In this document: positions 28,255-37,236 of the stretch, piece after piece
Layout: each line of letters starts with the position of its first letter
Numbering within the stretch: position 1 is the first letter of the stretch
NCBI RefSeq assembly: GCF_002836055.1
Contig: NZ_PJBS01000309.1
Coordinates: 1 to 64,000 of the forward strand
Direction: 5' to 3'
DNA length: 64,000 bases
Source of the DNA: Psychroflexus sp. MES1-P1E
Lineage (GTDB): Bacteria; Bacteroidota; Bacteroidia; Flavobacteriales; Flavobacteriaceae
Notes under the pieces: generated by a model
Told to the model about the DNA's origin: nothing
Seen by the model: the letters and a program-made list of their open reading frames with translations, nothing else
The model's database searches: none
Program-made: the position numbers and the translations under genes

Positions 28255-30582
28255 ATGAATAGAATTAAATATGCACCGTTCTTTTTGGCGGTTTTATCAA
28301 TTACCTTTTCCGGCTTTTCTCAAGAAGAAAAAGTTGAAGAAAAGCAAGAAGGACATACCAACCAGAACAAGTTCAGACAACTCTACGATGAATTTGCAAC
28401 GCCAAATGTCTATAGAACTGCATCTGGTGCTCCAGGTCATCAGTATTATCAAAATACTGCAGATTATGAGATGGACATTACCTTAGATGATGAGAATACT
28501 ATGCTCTACGGAAAGGAGACCATTACTTATACCAACAATTCTCCTGATGCCTTAGAGTATTTATGGGTCATGCTAGACCAAAATATCAGAGCTAAAGGTA
28601 GCCCAGCCAAAGAGCGAAACAGCAGTGAATTTGCTCCTGTAACTCCTGCACCAAGCTTCGTGAACTCTCACATGAAAGCTGAATTTGATGGTGGGTTTAA
28701 CATCAAAAAAGTTCATAAGGATGGCCAACCTCTACCTCATACCATCAATTACACAATGATGAGAGTAGAAATGCCAGAACCACTTCTGCCAGGTAAATCT
28801 TTTGAATTTTCAATAGAGTGGGATTATTTAATTAATAACCACACGATAAACAGTGGACGTTCTGGATATGAATATTTTGAAGAAGACGATAATAGAGCTT
28901 ATGTTATTGCTCAATTTTTTCCAAGAATGGCCGTCTATAATGACAAAGAAGGATGGCAAAACTACCAATTTTGGGGAAGTGGAGAATTCGCCTTACCATT
29001 TGGTAATTATGAGGTGAATATAACTGTTCCAGAAGATCACATAGTGGATGGTACAGGAAAACTTCAGAATAGAAAAGAAGTATTTAGCAAAACAATGCTC
29101 GATCGATATGAACAAGCAAAAACCTCTTTCGACAAACCTGTGGTTATTGTAACAGAGGAAGAAGCCGTTGCTAACGAAAAAGTGAATGCCACTGAAACTA
29201 AAACTTGGGAGTTTAAAGCTGAAATGGTAAGAGACTTTGGTTTTGCTGCCTCAAGAAAATTTATTTGGGACATGATGGCTGTTAAGGTCGGCGATAGAGA
29301 TGTTATGGCTGTTTCCCTCTATCCTAAGGAAGGTAATCCCTTATGGGAAGACTGGTCGACCCTTGCAGTAGCAAGTACATTAGAAACTTATAGCAGTTAT
29401 ACCTTTAATTATCCTTACCATAAAGCAATTTCTGTTCATGCAAAAAGCCAAGGGATGGAATATCCAATGATTTGTTGGAATTATGGGAGACCGGATGAAA
29501 ACGGATTTATTTCAGATCGTACTAAATTTGGAATGGTTAGCGTTATTATTCATGAAATTGGACACAACTTTTTTCCTATGATCGTCAACAGTGACGAAAG
29601 GCAATGGGGATGGATGGATGAAGGTATTAACACCTTTATGCAGTATTTATCTGAACAAGAATTTGCAAAAACCTACCCTGCTATATTATCTGGAAACGAA
29701 GAAACCTACGAAAAATACCCATCTAGACGAGGTGAGCCTTCTAAAATGGTTAATTACATGAAAGGAAATCAAGAGTATATCTCTCCAATCATGACCAATC
29801 CAGAACAGGTGTACCAATTAGGAAATAATGCTTATGGGAAACCAGCGACAGCGCTTAATATTTTAAGAGAGACCGTTATGGGTCATGAGCTTTTCGATTA
29901 TTCTTTCAAAACTTTTGCCCAACGTTGGATGTTTAAACACCCTACTCCAGAGGATTTTTTCAGAACAATGGAAGATGCCTCTGCCGTTGACTTAGATTGG
30001 TATTGGAGAGGATGGTTTTACACTACAGACTATGTAGATATTGGCATCAAGGATGTTAAAAACTACTTTATCTCAAGTAATCCTACCACTGAAGGTAAAG
30101 CTTTACTTAGTAGATATGGTATAGAGGATCCAGCAAAAGATCCAAGATCTAAAGACGCGGTTTATCTGTTGACTGAGGATAGTGAAGATTTTGAAGCAGC
30201 TATGAAAAATGGTAATCCTTTAGATCAAGCTCCAAAATTAAGAGAATACCTTATGGACAACTTCACTCAACAAGAGATTGATATGATGAAGCAGCCTAAG
30301 CATATTTATGAAGTGACTTTCAATAAACCAGGAGGTTTAGTGATGCCGATTATTGTAGAATTTCAATATGCCGATGGAACTTCAGAGGTTATCAAATATC
30401 CAGTACAAGTCTGGAGAAAAAACGATTCTGAAGTGAAAAAGGCTATCTTTTCTGAAAAGGAAATCGTAAAAATGATTGTTGACCCAAAGGCAGAAACTGC
30501 CGATGTAGATACGGCTAATAATGTGTGGCCGAGAGAGAATACAAGTAGCGAATTTGAATCCTTTAAAAAAGGAAAGGAATAA
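28255..30582 (+). CDS. M1 family metallopeptidase (exported)
   Basis: A 775-residue zinc aminopeptidase of the gluzincin M1 clan. The signal peptide is residues 1-22 (FLAVLSITFSGFSQ). The zinc motif HEIGH is at 433-437 and the third ligand Glu at about 456 in WMDEGIN, matching HExxH-x18-E. The usual GxMEN exopeptidase motif is not obvious; the equivalent region reads EYPMICWNYG near 402-411, as in the Bacteroidota subgroup. It degrades peptides in the periplasm or outside. The intrinsic terminator at 30602-30633 follows. Confidence 0.9.
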   Translation: MNRIKYAPFFLAVLSITFSGFSQEEKVEEKQEGHTNQNKFRQLYDEFATPNVYRTASGAPGHQYYQNTADYEMDITLDDENTMLYGKETITYTNNSPDALEYLWVMLDQNIRAKGSPAKERNSSEFAPVTPAPSFVNSHMKAEFDGGFNIKKVHKDGQPLPHTINYTMMRVEMPEPLLPGKSFEFSIEWDYLINNHTINSGRSGYEYFEEDDNRAYVIAQFFPRMAVYNDKEGWQNYQFWGSGEFALPFGNYEVNITVPEDHIVDGTGKLQNRKEVFSKTMLDRYEQAKTSFDKPVVIVTEEEAVANEKVNATETKTWEFKAEMVRDFGFAASRKFIWDMMAVKVGDRDVMAVSLYPKEGNPLWEDWSTLAVASTLETYSSYTFNYPYHKAISVHAKSQGMEYPMICWNYGRPDENGFISDRTKFGMVSVIIHEIGHNFFPMIVNSDERQWGWMDEGINTFMQYLSEQEFAKTYPAILSGNEETYEKYPSRRGEPSKMVNYMKGNQEYISPIMTNPEQVYQLGNNAYGKPATALNILRETVMGHELFDYSFKTFAQRWMFKHPTPEDFFRTMEDASAVDLDWYWRGWFYTTDYVDIGIKDVKNYFISSNPTTEGKALLSRYGIEDPAKDPRSKDAVYLLTEDSEDFEAAMKNGNPLDQAPKLREYLMDNFTQQEIDMMKQPKHIYEVTFNKPGGLVMPIIVEFQYADGTSEVIKYPVQVWRKNDSEVKKAIFSEKEIVKMIVDPKAETADVDTANNVWPRENTSSEFESFKKGKE

Positions 30583-30601
30583 AAAAGAAGAAGTTAGGTT
30601 T

Positions 30602-30633
30602 AAAACGTCGATGAAAATTCATCGGCGTTTTTT
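30602..30633. terminator. Bidirectional intrinsic terminator
   Basis: A 13-bp stem (30602-30614 with 30619-30631, one G-T pair) and a 4-base loop, with a T-run on the plus strand and an A-run on the other arm. It sits between the convergent M1 peptidase and diacylglycerol-kinase-like genes and can serve both. Confidence 0.85.
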
Positions 30634-31501
30634 ATTTGATAAATTTCAAAGCTTTGGGTAAAATATCAATTTGAATATTATCGAATTGATCAATAATTTC
30701 ACCATCAATTTGAAGCAAATTGGGCTTACGAAGTTTTATTTGCGCTGACTTAGCTTGAATGGTTTCAAAATTTTTAATTTCATAGTCCTCATCAAATTTC
30801 GAATAAGTGGCTTTAATAAGGTCTGAAAAGTCCACTGCTTTTACGATAACCAATTCGAACAAACCATCATTCATCTTACCTATAGTATTCAATGGAATGC
30901 CAGTCCCAAACTTTCTTCCATTGCAGATGGCTAGCATGACTCCTTTTCGTTCATAGGTATTTTCTTCAGTTTCAATTTCAAATTCAAAACCCTTTAGGTT
31001 TATAAATTCAGACCAAAAATGCTTAGCGTAGGTCAAGAGACCACGACTTTTATCTTTTTCATAATTCCCAACCAAATTTGCATTTGCACCAAGATCGCCA
31101 AGATGAAGCAGCAAATGCTTTTGATTCAATAGGAGCAAATCCACTTCAAAGTAGTTTTCTGAAGCTAGATAATTTTCCAAGAGCTGCTTAGGAGAGTCGA
31201 TTAGGTCAAATTCTTCAGCCATTCCATTAGCTGAACCCATAGGTATATAGCCAATTAGAGAACCTTCCAGCTTAAAAACATCCAAAAACATATTTAAAGT
31301 TCCATCTCCTCCAACGACAATTACTTTATGAGGGCTTCTAGTCTTAATTAACTGCTCTACTTCCTTAAAATCATCTTTCCCAGTTGTTTTATAAACGTGA
31401 CTGTCAAGTTTGTGCTCAGACATTATTTGACCAGCAAGTTTTAAAAAGCTAGACTTATTTTTATCCCCAGAGATAGGGTTAACGATTAATAAAACATCCA
31501 T
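30632..31501 (-). CDS. Diacylglycerol kinase-family lipid kinase
   Basis: A 289-residue DAGK_cat-domain protein of the YegS/DgkB type. The nucleotide-binding signature GGDGTLNMF is at residues 64-72, NPISGDKNKS at 8-17, and GSANGMAEEF near 93-102. It phosphorylates diacylglycerol or a related lipid (sphingoid bases are possible in Bacteroidota). It lies 2 bases downstream of an App1-type phosphatase that would run the reverse reaction. Confidence 0.88.
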   Translation of the reverse strand: MDVLLIVNPISGDKNKSSFLKLAGQIMSEHKLDSHVYKTTGKDDFKEVEQLIKTRSPHKVIVVGGDGTLNMFLDVFKLEGSLIGYIPMGSANGMAEEFDLIDSPKQLLENYLASENYFEVDLLLLNQKHLLLHLGDLGANANLVGNYEKDKSRGLLTYAKHFWSEFINLKGFEFEIETEENTYERKGVMLAICNGRKFGTGIPLNTIGKMNDGLFELVIVKAVDFSDLIKATYSKFDEDYEIKNFETIQAKSAQIKLRKPNLLQIDGEIIDQFDNIQIDILPKALKFIK

Positions 31502-31503
31502 GT

Positions 31504-32433
31504 TTACAAATTGAGTAATTGCTTAAGGCTTTCGATTTCAAGATCTATATCATCCTCGTCTTGAAAGTAAGTACAAGGTATTCCTGTTTGCTTTAAAGCT
31601 TCCCATTTTTTGGTCTGAACCTCATCTATGGAAAAGCCGGTTTGTCTTATATAAACCTTTGAAATTTGAGGCCTAAATGCATGGACAACTTGAGTATAAA
31701 TATCAATATCCTTTTGGGTATCATCTCCTATTAATATAAAATTCTTATCGGGTAAATTGGTAAGCAACTGATGTAGAAATTGAAGTTTATGATTTCCTTT
31801 TTTAGGCTTAAATAAAGATTTAAATTTTAGATAGGGGGTCAAAAATAAAGCACCATTTGGAATTTCATTGAATCTGAAAATTGAGGTAATCAATCCAAAT
31901 AAGTTACTCTCACTTTTAGAAAGGTAGAAAATCCTGAGTTGGTTCTCATTAAGAAAATCTAAAAGAGAATTACTGAATAAGACTTTTTTTCTTCGCTTGG
32001 GTCTCTTAAAAAGAAGGGTATAGATTCGTTTAAGTACAGAGGCAGTGTGAGAATGTATCACGGTATCATCAATATCAGAAACCACCTCGATGGGTGTTTC
32101 TAAATTTTTAAAATACACAGGATGAAACTGCTGAATAGCTAGCTCATTATGGGTGTGGTCGTATAGTCTAAAATCATTCAAATTTTTGACAGGAAGTATT
32201 TCAAAAAAATAGCCTCGCTTTGAGGTCATAATATCAAAGGATTTCGACTCCATTTCAAGAGTGATGAGTTTGGTTTTGTAAGGCTTTTTTTGATATGATG
32301 TTATGACATTCCAAAAATTCCTCAAAATGGATTTAGGCTGTTTATCAATAGAAGTTTTATGCTTTAAGACGGTACCTGTTATAAGCAAGTTGTCTTTCAT
32401 TTCAACAATAGTAAGGTGCCAGATAAATGCCAT
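31504..32433 (-). CDS. App1/lipin-like phosphatidate phosphatase domain protein (DUF2183)
   Basis: A 309-residue HAD-type protein of the App1 (DUF2183) family. SDIDDTVIHSHTAS near 119-132 is the DxDxT catalytic motif of lipin-type phosphatidate phosphatases. FYLSKSESNLF holds the second motif, and FILIGDDTQKDIDIY near 240-254 is the family's GDS/D-x2-D-x-x-Y element. The upstream part (residues 14-90) is a small beta domain found in the family. It lies between a MFS gene (1 base upstream) and a diacylglycerol kinase (2 bases downstream). The phosphatidate substrate is inferred. Confidence 0.82.
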   Translation of the reverse strand: MAFIWHLTIVEMKDNLLITGTVLKHKTSIDKQPKSILRNFWNVITSYQKKPYKTKLITLEMESKSFDIMTSKRGYFFEILPVKNLNDFRLYDHTHNELAIQQFHPVYFKNLETPIEVVSDIDDTVIHSHTASVLKRIYTLLFKRPKRRKKVLFSNSLLDFLNENQLRIFYLSKSESNLFGLITSIFRFNEIPNGALFLTPYLKFKSLFKPKKGNHKLQFLHQLLTNLPDKNFILIGDDTQKDIDIYTQVVHAFRPQISKVYIRQTGFSIDEVQTKKWEALKQTGIPCTYFQDEDDIDLEIESLKQLLNL

Positions 32434-32434
32434 C

Positions 32435-33769
32435 TTATGCCTTTTTAGTTTGAGCTTTTAATCTAAAAAGAAGAAAAATCCCTCCTATAAAAAACAAAAT
32501 CAAAAAAAGTATAGCATTTCTTATACTTCCTGTAATTTGAGCTATAAACCCGTACAAAAACATTCCTATCACTATGCCTACTTTTTCGGTCACTTCATAA
32601 AAACTAAAAAAGGAAGCGGTATCTTTTTCATCATCTGGGATATACTTCGAGAAAGTAGATCTTGATAAAGACTGAATGGCCCCCATCACCAAGCCAACAA
32701 AAAAGGCAGTAATGTAAAACTGCATGGGCTGAGTAATAAAGAACGCATAGACACAAATCCCTATCCAAATGGTATTAATCCAAATTAGTAGGTTGATGTT
32801 ACCGTAGGATTCAGCAAGCCGAGAGGCAGCGTTAGCACCAACTATAGCAACTAACTGGATTAGAAGTATACTCACAATGAGACCGGTGGTAGATTCTCCT
32901 TTAGGCCATTGGATTTCTCCAACGCCAAAATAGGTGGCGATCAACATTATAGTTTGCACGGCCGTACTGTAAACAAAGAAGGCCTTTAAGTAAGATCCAA
33001 CCGCGTAAGAAGTCTTGATTTTAGTGTACGTGGTTTTTAATTCTCGGAAGCCATTCAGCAGTAAATCTTTTGTTTTGATCTTCCCCTTACGATTGCCTTT
33101 TGGTAAAAACGCATAGGTATATTGACTGAAAGCAATCCACCAAACACCTGTCAAAATAAATGAAATTCGGGTAGGAAGCGATTCGCTTACAAATCCGAAG
33201 CTACTATGAAATAAAATTAAAATTAAGCAGCAAACCAGAAGGACAACGCTACCCATATACCCAAGGGTATAGCCTTTTGCTGAAGCTTTATCTTGCTGGT
33301 CCTTAAAAGCGATATCAGGCAAGTAAGAATTGTAAAACACTATGCTTCCCCAAAATCCTATAAGTCCAAAAAAATAACATAAAAGCCCAAACCATAAGTT
33401 TTCTAGAGAAAACCAAAATAATCCTATACAAGAAGTAGCTCCTAGGTAATTGAAGAATTTCATGAAGTTTTTCTTATTCCCCATATAATCTGAAATCCCC
33501 CCCAGAAGTGGGCTCATAATAGAGATCACAACGAAGGCTAAAGCTGTTACATAACTTATCAGGACATCATTATTAAAATCGAAACCGAGAAATGTAACGG
33601 TATCGGTAATCACAAGACCTTCATCATCTTTTAGAATAGTAAGCGCCCCATAATAAATTGGAAAAATAGCTGAGCTAACCACAAGAGGGTAAACTGAATT
33701 TGCCCAATCATAAAACGCCCAAGCGTTAATTAGTTTCTTATGTCCTTTAGGAAATGTTTTCTGTTCCAA
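32435..33769 (-). CDS. UMF1/Atg22-type MFS transporter
   Basis: A 444-residue major facilitator protein with twelve hydrophobic segments. The N-terminus KKLINAWAFYDWANSVYPLVVSSAIFP is diagnostic of the UMF1 family related to yeast Atg22, which exports amino acids from the vacuole; the substrate in bacteria is not known. GAIQSLSRSTFSKYIPD near 350-366 is also conserved. It lies 3 bases downstream of the M48 gene and 1 base ahead of the App1-type gene. Confidence 0.86.
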   Translation of the reverse strand: MEQKTFPKGHKKLINAWAFYDWANSVYPLVVSSAIFPIYYGALTILKDDEGLVITDTVTFLGFDFNNDVLISYVTALAFVVISIMSPLLGGISDYMGNKKNFMKFFNYLGATSCIGLFWFSLENLWFGLLCYFFGLIGFWGSIVFYNSYLPDIAFKDQQDKASAKGYTLGYMGSVVLLVCCLILILFHSSFGFVSESLPTRISFILTGVWWIAFSQYTYAFLPKGNRKGKIKTKDLLLNGFRELKTTYTKIKTSYAVGSYLKAFFVYSTAVQTIMLIATYFGVGEIQWPKGESTTGLIVSILLIQLVAIVGANAASRLAESYGNINLLIWINTIWIGICVYAFFITQPMQFYITAFFVGLVMGAIQSLSRSTFSKYIPDDEKDTASFFSFYEVTEKVGIVIGMFLYGFIAQITGSIRNAILFLILFFIGGIFLLFRLKAQTKKA

Positions 33770-33772
33770 AAT

Positions 33773-34597
33773 TTAGTTTTGAAATGAAGTCACACCAAAC
33801 TTTGCTGCTTCTGCTTTAGCTTCAGCAGACCAATTTTGAAGATTGTTGATTCGTTCATCGTTAGACGGGTGCGTGCTCAAAAATTGAGGTGGTCCCGCTC
33901 CTCCCGAAGATTCTTTCATTCGTTTCCATAGTTTTGCTGCTTCATCTGGGTTATAACCAGCAATAGCCATCAATTTTATCCCAATCTTATCGGCTTCGGT
34001 TTCGTGATTTCTACTGAAAGGTAGCATGACCCCAATTTGAGAACCGATACCATATGCAGTAGTAAACAACTCCTGGGTTTGCTGATCTTGATTACCTAGG
34101 GCGATTGTTCCAACAGCACCTACAGTTTGTTGAATTTGACCAGCACTCATACGCTGTTGACCATGATTGGCTAAAGCGTGAGCCACTTCATGCCCCATAA
34201 TAGCCGCAACTCCAGCTTCATTTTCAGCAATTGGTAAAATTCCTGTATAAAAAGCGACTTTACCTCCAGGCATAGCCCATGCATTCACTTGGTCATCGTC
34301 TATAAGGTTAAATTCCCATTTGTAATCATCTGTATAGTTTGGATATCCATTTTCTATTAACCAACGCTCAGAGGCATTGGCTATTTTTAATCCTACACGT
34401 TGGATCATTTGAGCTTGATCTCCTTCTTTTATGACTTTACTTTCCTCCAAAACTTGATTGTATTGCTGGAAAGACATTGGTATAATTTGCGAATTAGGAA
34501 CCAATGCTAACGTACTTTTACCCGTAAATGGATTTTGACCACAACCAAAAATAAATAGGATCAATAAAAAGCTGGTACAGAATTTGAACTTAGACAT
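33773..34597 (-). CDS. M48 family metallopeptidase (lipoprotein)
   Basis: A 274-residue zinc endopeptidase of the LoiP/BepA-like M48 group, starting at the ATG at 34597 (MSKFKFCTSF). The alternative ATG at 34615 would add six residues before the signal. The lipobox is IFGC, with Cys near residue 19. The zinc motif HEVAHALANHG is near 133-143, with the third ligand in NHETEADKIG near 195. It is likely periplasmic, acting in envelope protein quality control. It heads the four-gene minus-strand run to 30632. Confidence 0.9.
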   Translation of the reverse strand: MSKFKFCTSFLLILFIFGCGQNPFTGKSTLALVPNSQIIPMSFQQYNQVLEESKVIKEGDQAQMIQRVGLKIANASERWLIENGYPNYTDDYKWEFNLIDDDQVNAWAMPGGKVAFYTGILPIAENEAGVAAIMGHEVAHALANHGQQRMSAGQIQQTVGAVGTIALGNQDQQTQELFTTAYGIGSQIGVMLPFSRNHETEADKIGIKLMAIAGYNPDEAAKLWKRMKESSGGAGPPQFLSTHPSNDERINNLQNWSAEAKAEAAKFGVTSFQN

Positions 34598-34702
34598 AGT
34601 ATTAATTTTTATCAAAACTAATCATAAAATTGAATTTCTAATGTGATTGATTTGTGAAAGTTGATGGATGTTGTCTTAGAATTTCTAATTTTAAAAAAAA
34701 AT

Positions 34703-35191
34703 ATGATGAAAAATTTATGGATTATAGCAGTGTTATTTGGTTTGATCTCCTGTAAGTCTGAAGCTCAGCAAGAAGAACAAAAAACCAGAGATTATAAAGT
34801 CCAAAAAACGGAAAGTGAATGGAAAGCTGAACTTACCCAAGAAGAATTTAATATCCTAAGAAAGGCGGGGACAGAAAGACCTTTTTCTAGCCCACTTGAT
34901 GACGTAAAGGAATCGGGAACTTTTGTTTGTGCTGCTTGTGGAAACAAACTTTACGAGACTAAATACAAATTTGACAGTGGAACAGGTTGGCCGAGTTTTG
35001 ACCGAGCTTTTGATGGCAGTTTAGCGATGAGCTCAGACAGGAATTTAGGCTATGAACGATCTGAGTTACTCTGCGGAGATTGCGGAGGACACCTTGGACA
35101 TCTTTTTGATGATGGTCCAAGAGAAACTACCGGCAAAAGACACTGTATAAACGGTGTTGCATTAAAATTTATTCCTAAACAAAAAAAATAA
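34703..35191 (+). CDS. msrB: Peptide-methionine (R)-S-oxide reductase MsrB, lipoprotein form
   Basis: Reduces methionine-R-sulfoxide in proteins. The ATG at 34703 starts a lipoprotein signal (NLWIIAVLFGLISC); a longer reading from 34661 spoils it. The SelR domain spans about 38-160: zinc ligands CAAC near 83-86 and CGDC near 128-131, GTGWPSFD near 97-104, and RHCINGVAL with the catalytic Cys near 151. It is lipid-anchored in the envelope. A cytosolic MsrB copy starts 1 base later. Confidence 0.92.
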   Translation: MMKNLWIIAVLFGLISCKSEAQQEEQKTRDYKVQKTESEWKAELTQEEFNILRKAGTERPFSSPLDDVKESGTFVCAACGNKLYETKYKFDSGTGWPSFDRAFDGSLAMSSDRNLGYERSELLCGDCGGHLGHLFDDGPRETTGKRHCINGVALKFIPKQKK

Positions 35192-35192
35192 T

Positions 35193-35585
35193 ATGGCAAA
35201 CTCAAATCAGATATCAGAAGAACAATGGAAAGAAAAACTCTCTGAAAAAGAATTCCATGTCTTAAGAGAAAAAGGGACAGAACCTCCTCACTCTGGTAAG
35301 TATAATACTCACTTTGAAGGTGGTAAGTACAAGTGCAGAGGTTGTGGTGAGTTACTTTTTGATAGCCAGTCCAAATTCGAGAGTAATTGTGGATGGCCGA
35401 GCTTCGACAGTTCTGTAGAAGGGTCTATAGAATATATAAAAGATAGCAAATTTGGGATGCAACGCATTGAAATTTTATGTTCCAATTGCGGCGGCCACAT
35501 TGGTCACATTTTTGATGATGGCCCCACAGAAACCGGAAAACGCTATTGTGTAAATTCACTAAGTATTGACTTTAAAAACAAATAA
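35193..35585 (+). CDS. msrB: Peptide-methionine (R)-S-oxide reductase MsrB, cytosolic form
   Basis: A 130-residue SelR domain with no signal peptide: zinc ligands CRGC near 48-51 and CSNC near 93-96, CGWPSFDSS, and RYCVNSLSI with the catalytic Cys near 121. It is clearly paralogous to the preceding lipoprotein gene but diverged, with only one base between the genes. Together they cover the envelope and the cytosol. Confidence 0.92.
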   Translation: MANSNQISEEQWKEKLSEKEFHVLREKGTEPPHSGKYNTHFEGGKYKCRGCGELLFDSQSKFESNCGWPSFDSSVEGSIEYIKDSKFGMQRIEILCSNCGGHIGHIFDDGPTETGKRYCVNSLSIDFKNK

Positions 35586-35586
35586 G

Positions 35587-36099
35587 ATGAAGAAAATTAG
35601 CTATTTAGTGATCGTGTTATTGAGCCTTATTGCCTGTGAAGGGGATAGAGGGCCCCAAGGTCTTGATGGAGGTGTTCTTTTAGGTAACGTTTATGAGATT
35701 AACAGAGACCTTCTACCTCAAAATAATTACTCTACCGTTTTTGAATTCCCCTTAGATATAGAAGTTTTTGAAAGTGATGTCGTTCTTGTTTATCTTCTCG
35801 AGGAGGTGATTAATGATGAAGGAGCAGGTCCTGCGAGTGTCTGGACGCCTCTTCCTCAAAGCTTCTTCTTCGATGATGGTAATCAGGTGGTTTATACCTA
35901 TAATCATACTTACTTTGATGCTAAGATTTTTTTAGATGGTAATGTAAATTTAGATACAGTACCAGATGAGTATGTTTTTAATAAGACATTTAGGATAGCT
36001 ATTATCCCTGCAGAATATGCAGAAAACAATCCTAATTTAAATAGTTATGAGTCTGTTATGCAAAGCATGCCCGATGGTAAAATCATTAAAATAGACTAG
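35587..36099 (+). CDS. Small lipoprotein of unknown function
   Basis: A 170-residue protein from the ATG at 35587, with a signal peptide and lipobox (YLVIVLLSLIAC, Cys near 17). Immediately after the Cys is a collagen-like GDRGPQGLDGG stretch, a common linker in flavobacterial lipoproteins, then an all-beta-looking acidic domain (WTPLPQSFFFDDGNQVVYTYN). I recognise no enzyme family. It lies 1 base after the second msrB and ahead of the terminator at 36119-36147. Confidence 0.72.
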   Translation: MKKISYLVIVLLSLIACEGDRGPQGLDGGVLLGNVYEINRDLLPQNNYSTVFEFPLDIEVFESDVVLVYLLEEVINDEGAGPASVWTPLPQSFFFDDGNQVVYTYNHTYFDAKIFLDGNVNLDTVPDEYVFNKTFRIAIIPAEYAENNPNLNSYESVMQSMPDGKIIKID

Positions 36100-36118
36100 T
36101 TTTCAATTCAAAATTCAT

Positions 36119-36147
36119 AGAGGCCTTTGTAGCACGAGGTCTTTTTT
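36119..36147 (+). terminator. Intrinsic terminator after the msrB-lipoprotein unit
   Basis: An 8-bp stem (36119-36126 with 36137-36144, with G-T pairs) followed by a T-rich run (CTTTTTTGTTTTT), 20 bases past the lipoprotein stop and before clpP. Confidence 0.65.
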
Positions 36148-36239
36148 GTTTTTGTAGTCACCAACTTAAGTTAATACTCTTCAAATAAAGCAGTCCCTTT
36201 TAAAATATAATTTTAATTTTACGCTTCAAATAAAAAATT

Positions 36240-36788
36240 ATGAGTGATAAATCAGGAAAAGTTCAAGACCTTATAGATAAAAAGTTTTTAGAAGAACGCA
36301 AAGTGTTTTTGAATGGCCAAGTTGACGGCAAAAGTGCCAAGCATATTATTGATAGATTGATGTACCTTGATATGGAAAGCAATGATGAAATCCAATTTTA
36401 CATTAACAGCCCAGGTGGATATGTAACTGATGGATTTGCTATCTACGATACCATGAAAGGATTAAAAAGTCCAGTTTCTACAATTTGTTGTGGTTTAGCG
36501 GCTTCTATGGGTTCTATTTTAATGTCTGGTGGTGAAAAAGGCAAGCGTTTTATACAGCCTCATGCCAAAATAATGATTCATCAACCCATGGGTGGTGCTC
36601 AAGGCCAGGCTTCTAATATTGAAATCCAAGCCAAAGAAATTTTAAAAATAAAGGAGCTAAGTGCAAAGATTCTTGCTGACAACTGTGGGCAGGACTTAGA
36701 CAAAGTAATGAAAGATTTCAAGAGAGACCACTGGATGGACGCTCAGGAATCTTCAGACTACGGGATTGTTGATGGTATATTGTCGTAA
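36240..36788 (+). CDS. clpP: ATP-dependent Clp protease proteolytic subunit (second, short ClpP)
   Basis: An S14 serine peptidase of 182 residues. The triad is visible: Ser in GLAASMGSI near residue 88, His in IMIHQPMGG near 113, and Asp in KRDHWMDAQ near 162. FYINSPGG near 46-53 forms the oxyanion strand. It lacks the longer N-terminal region of the main flavobacterial ClpP and is not next to clpX or tig, so it is probably a second, accessory ClpP. It begins a plus-strand run of eight genes to map. Confidence 0.87.
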   Translation: MSDKSGKVQDLIDKKFLEERKVFLNGQVDGKSAKHIIDRLMYLDMESNDEIQFYINSPGGYVTDGFAIYDTMKGLKSPVSTICCGLAASMGSILMSGGEKGKRFIQPHAKIMIHQPMGGAQGQASNIEIQAKEILKIKELSAKILADNCGQDLDKVMKDFKRDHWMDAQESSDYGIVDGILS

Positions 36789-36803
36789 CTTTTGAAGTTA
36801 TCT

Positions 36804-37235
36804 ATGCGATATATCTCTGCTGAAAAGACCTTAGAATTAAGACAAAAGGTTTTAAGACTCGGTAAACCTCAAAGCTCTTGTATTTGGAAAGGAGATAATC
36901 TAAAAAGCACCATGCATATTGGTGCTTTTGTAGATTCCAAGTGTATAGGAATCCTCAGTCTATTTGAAGCGAATACCGATGAATTGTCCGAGACCAAACA
37001 CTACCAATTGAGAGGAATGGCAGTCGATTTAGAGTACAGAGGTAAGGGTATTGGAAAGCAACTAGTAAATTTTTCTGAACACGAACTTAAAGCTCTAGGG
37101 ATTCCAGTTTTATGGTGTAATGCCAGAATTTCCGCTGAGGAGTTTTACTCAAAACTCAGCTTTAAAATTATCTCTAAGGAATTCATTGTTCCAGATGTTG
37201 GACCTCATTACAAAATGTCAAAAAGTTTGATCTAA
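36804..37235 (+). CDS. GNAT family N-acetyltransferase
   Basis: A 143-residue acetyltransferase from the ATG at 36804 (a TTG at 36792 is the alternative, giving 147). Motif A is RGMAVDLEYRGKGIGKQLVNF near residues 71-91 (R/Q-x-x-G-x-G/A), and motif B WCNARISAEEFYSKLSFKI. The substrate is unknown. It lies in the tight run between clpP and an M15 peptidase, one base ahead of the latter. Confidence 0.85.
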   Translation: MRYISAEKTLELRQKVLRLGKPQSSCIWKGDNLKSTMHIGAFVDSKCIGILSLFEANTDELSETKHYQLRGMAVDLEYRGKGIGKQLVNFSEHELKALGIPVLWCNARISAEEFYSKLSFKIISKEFIVPDVGPHYKMSKSLI

Positions 37236-37236
37236 A

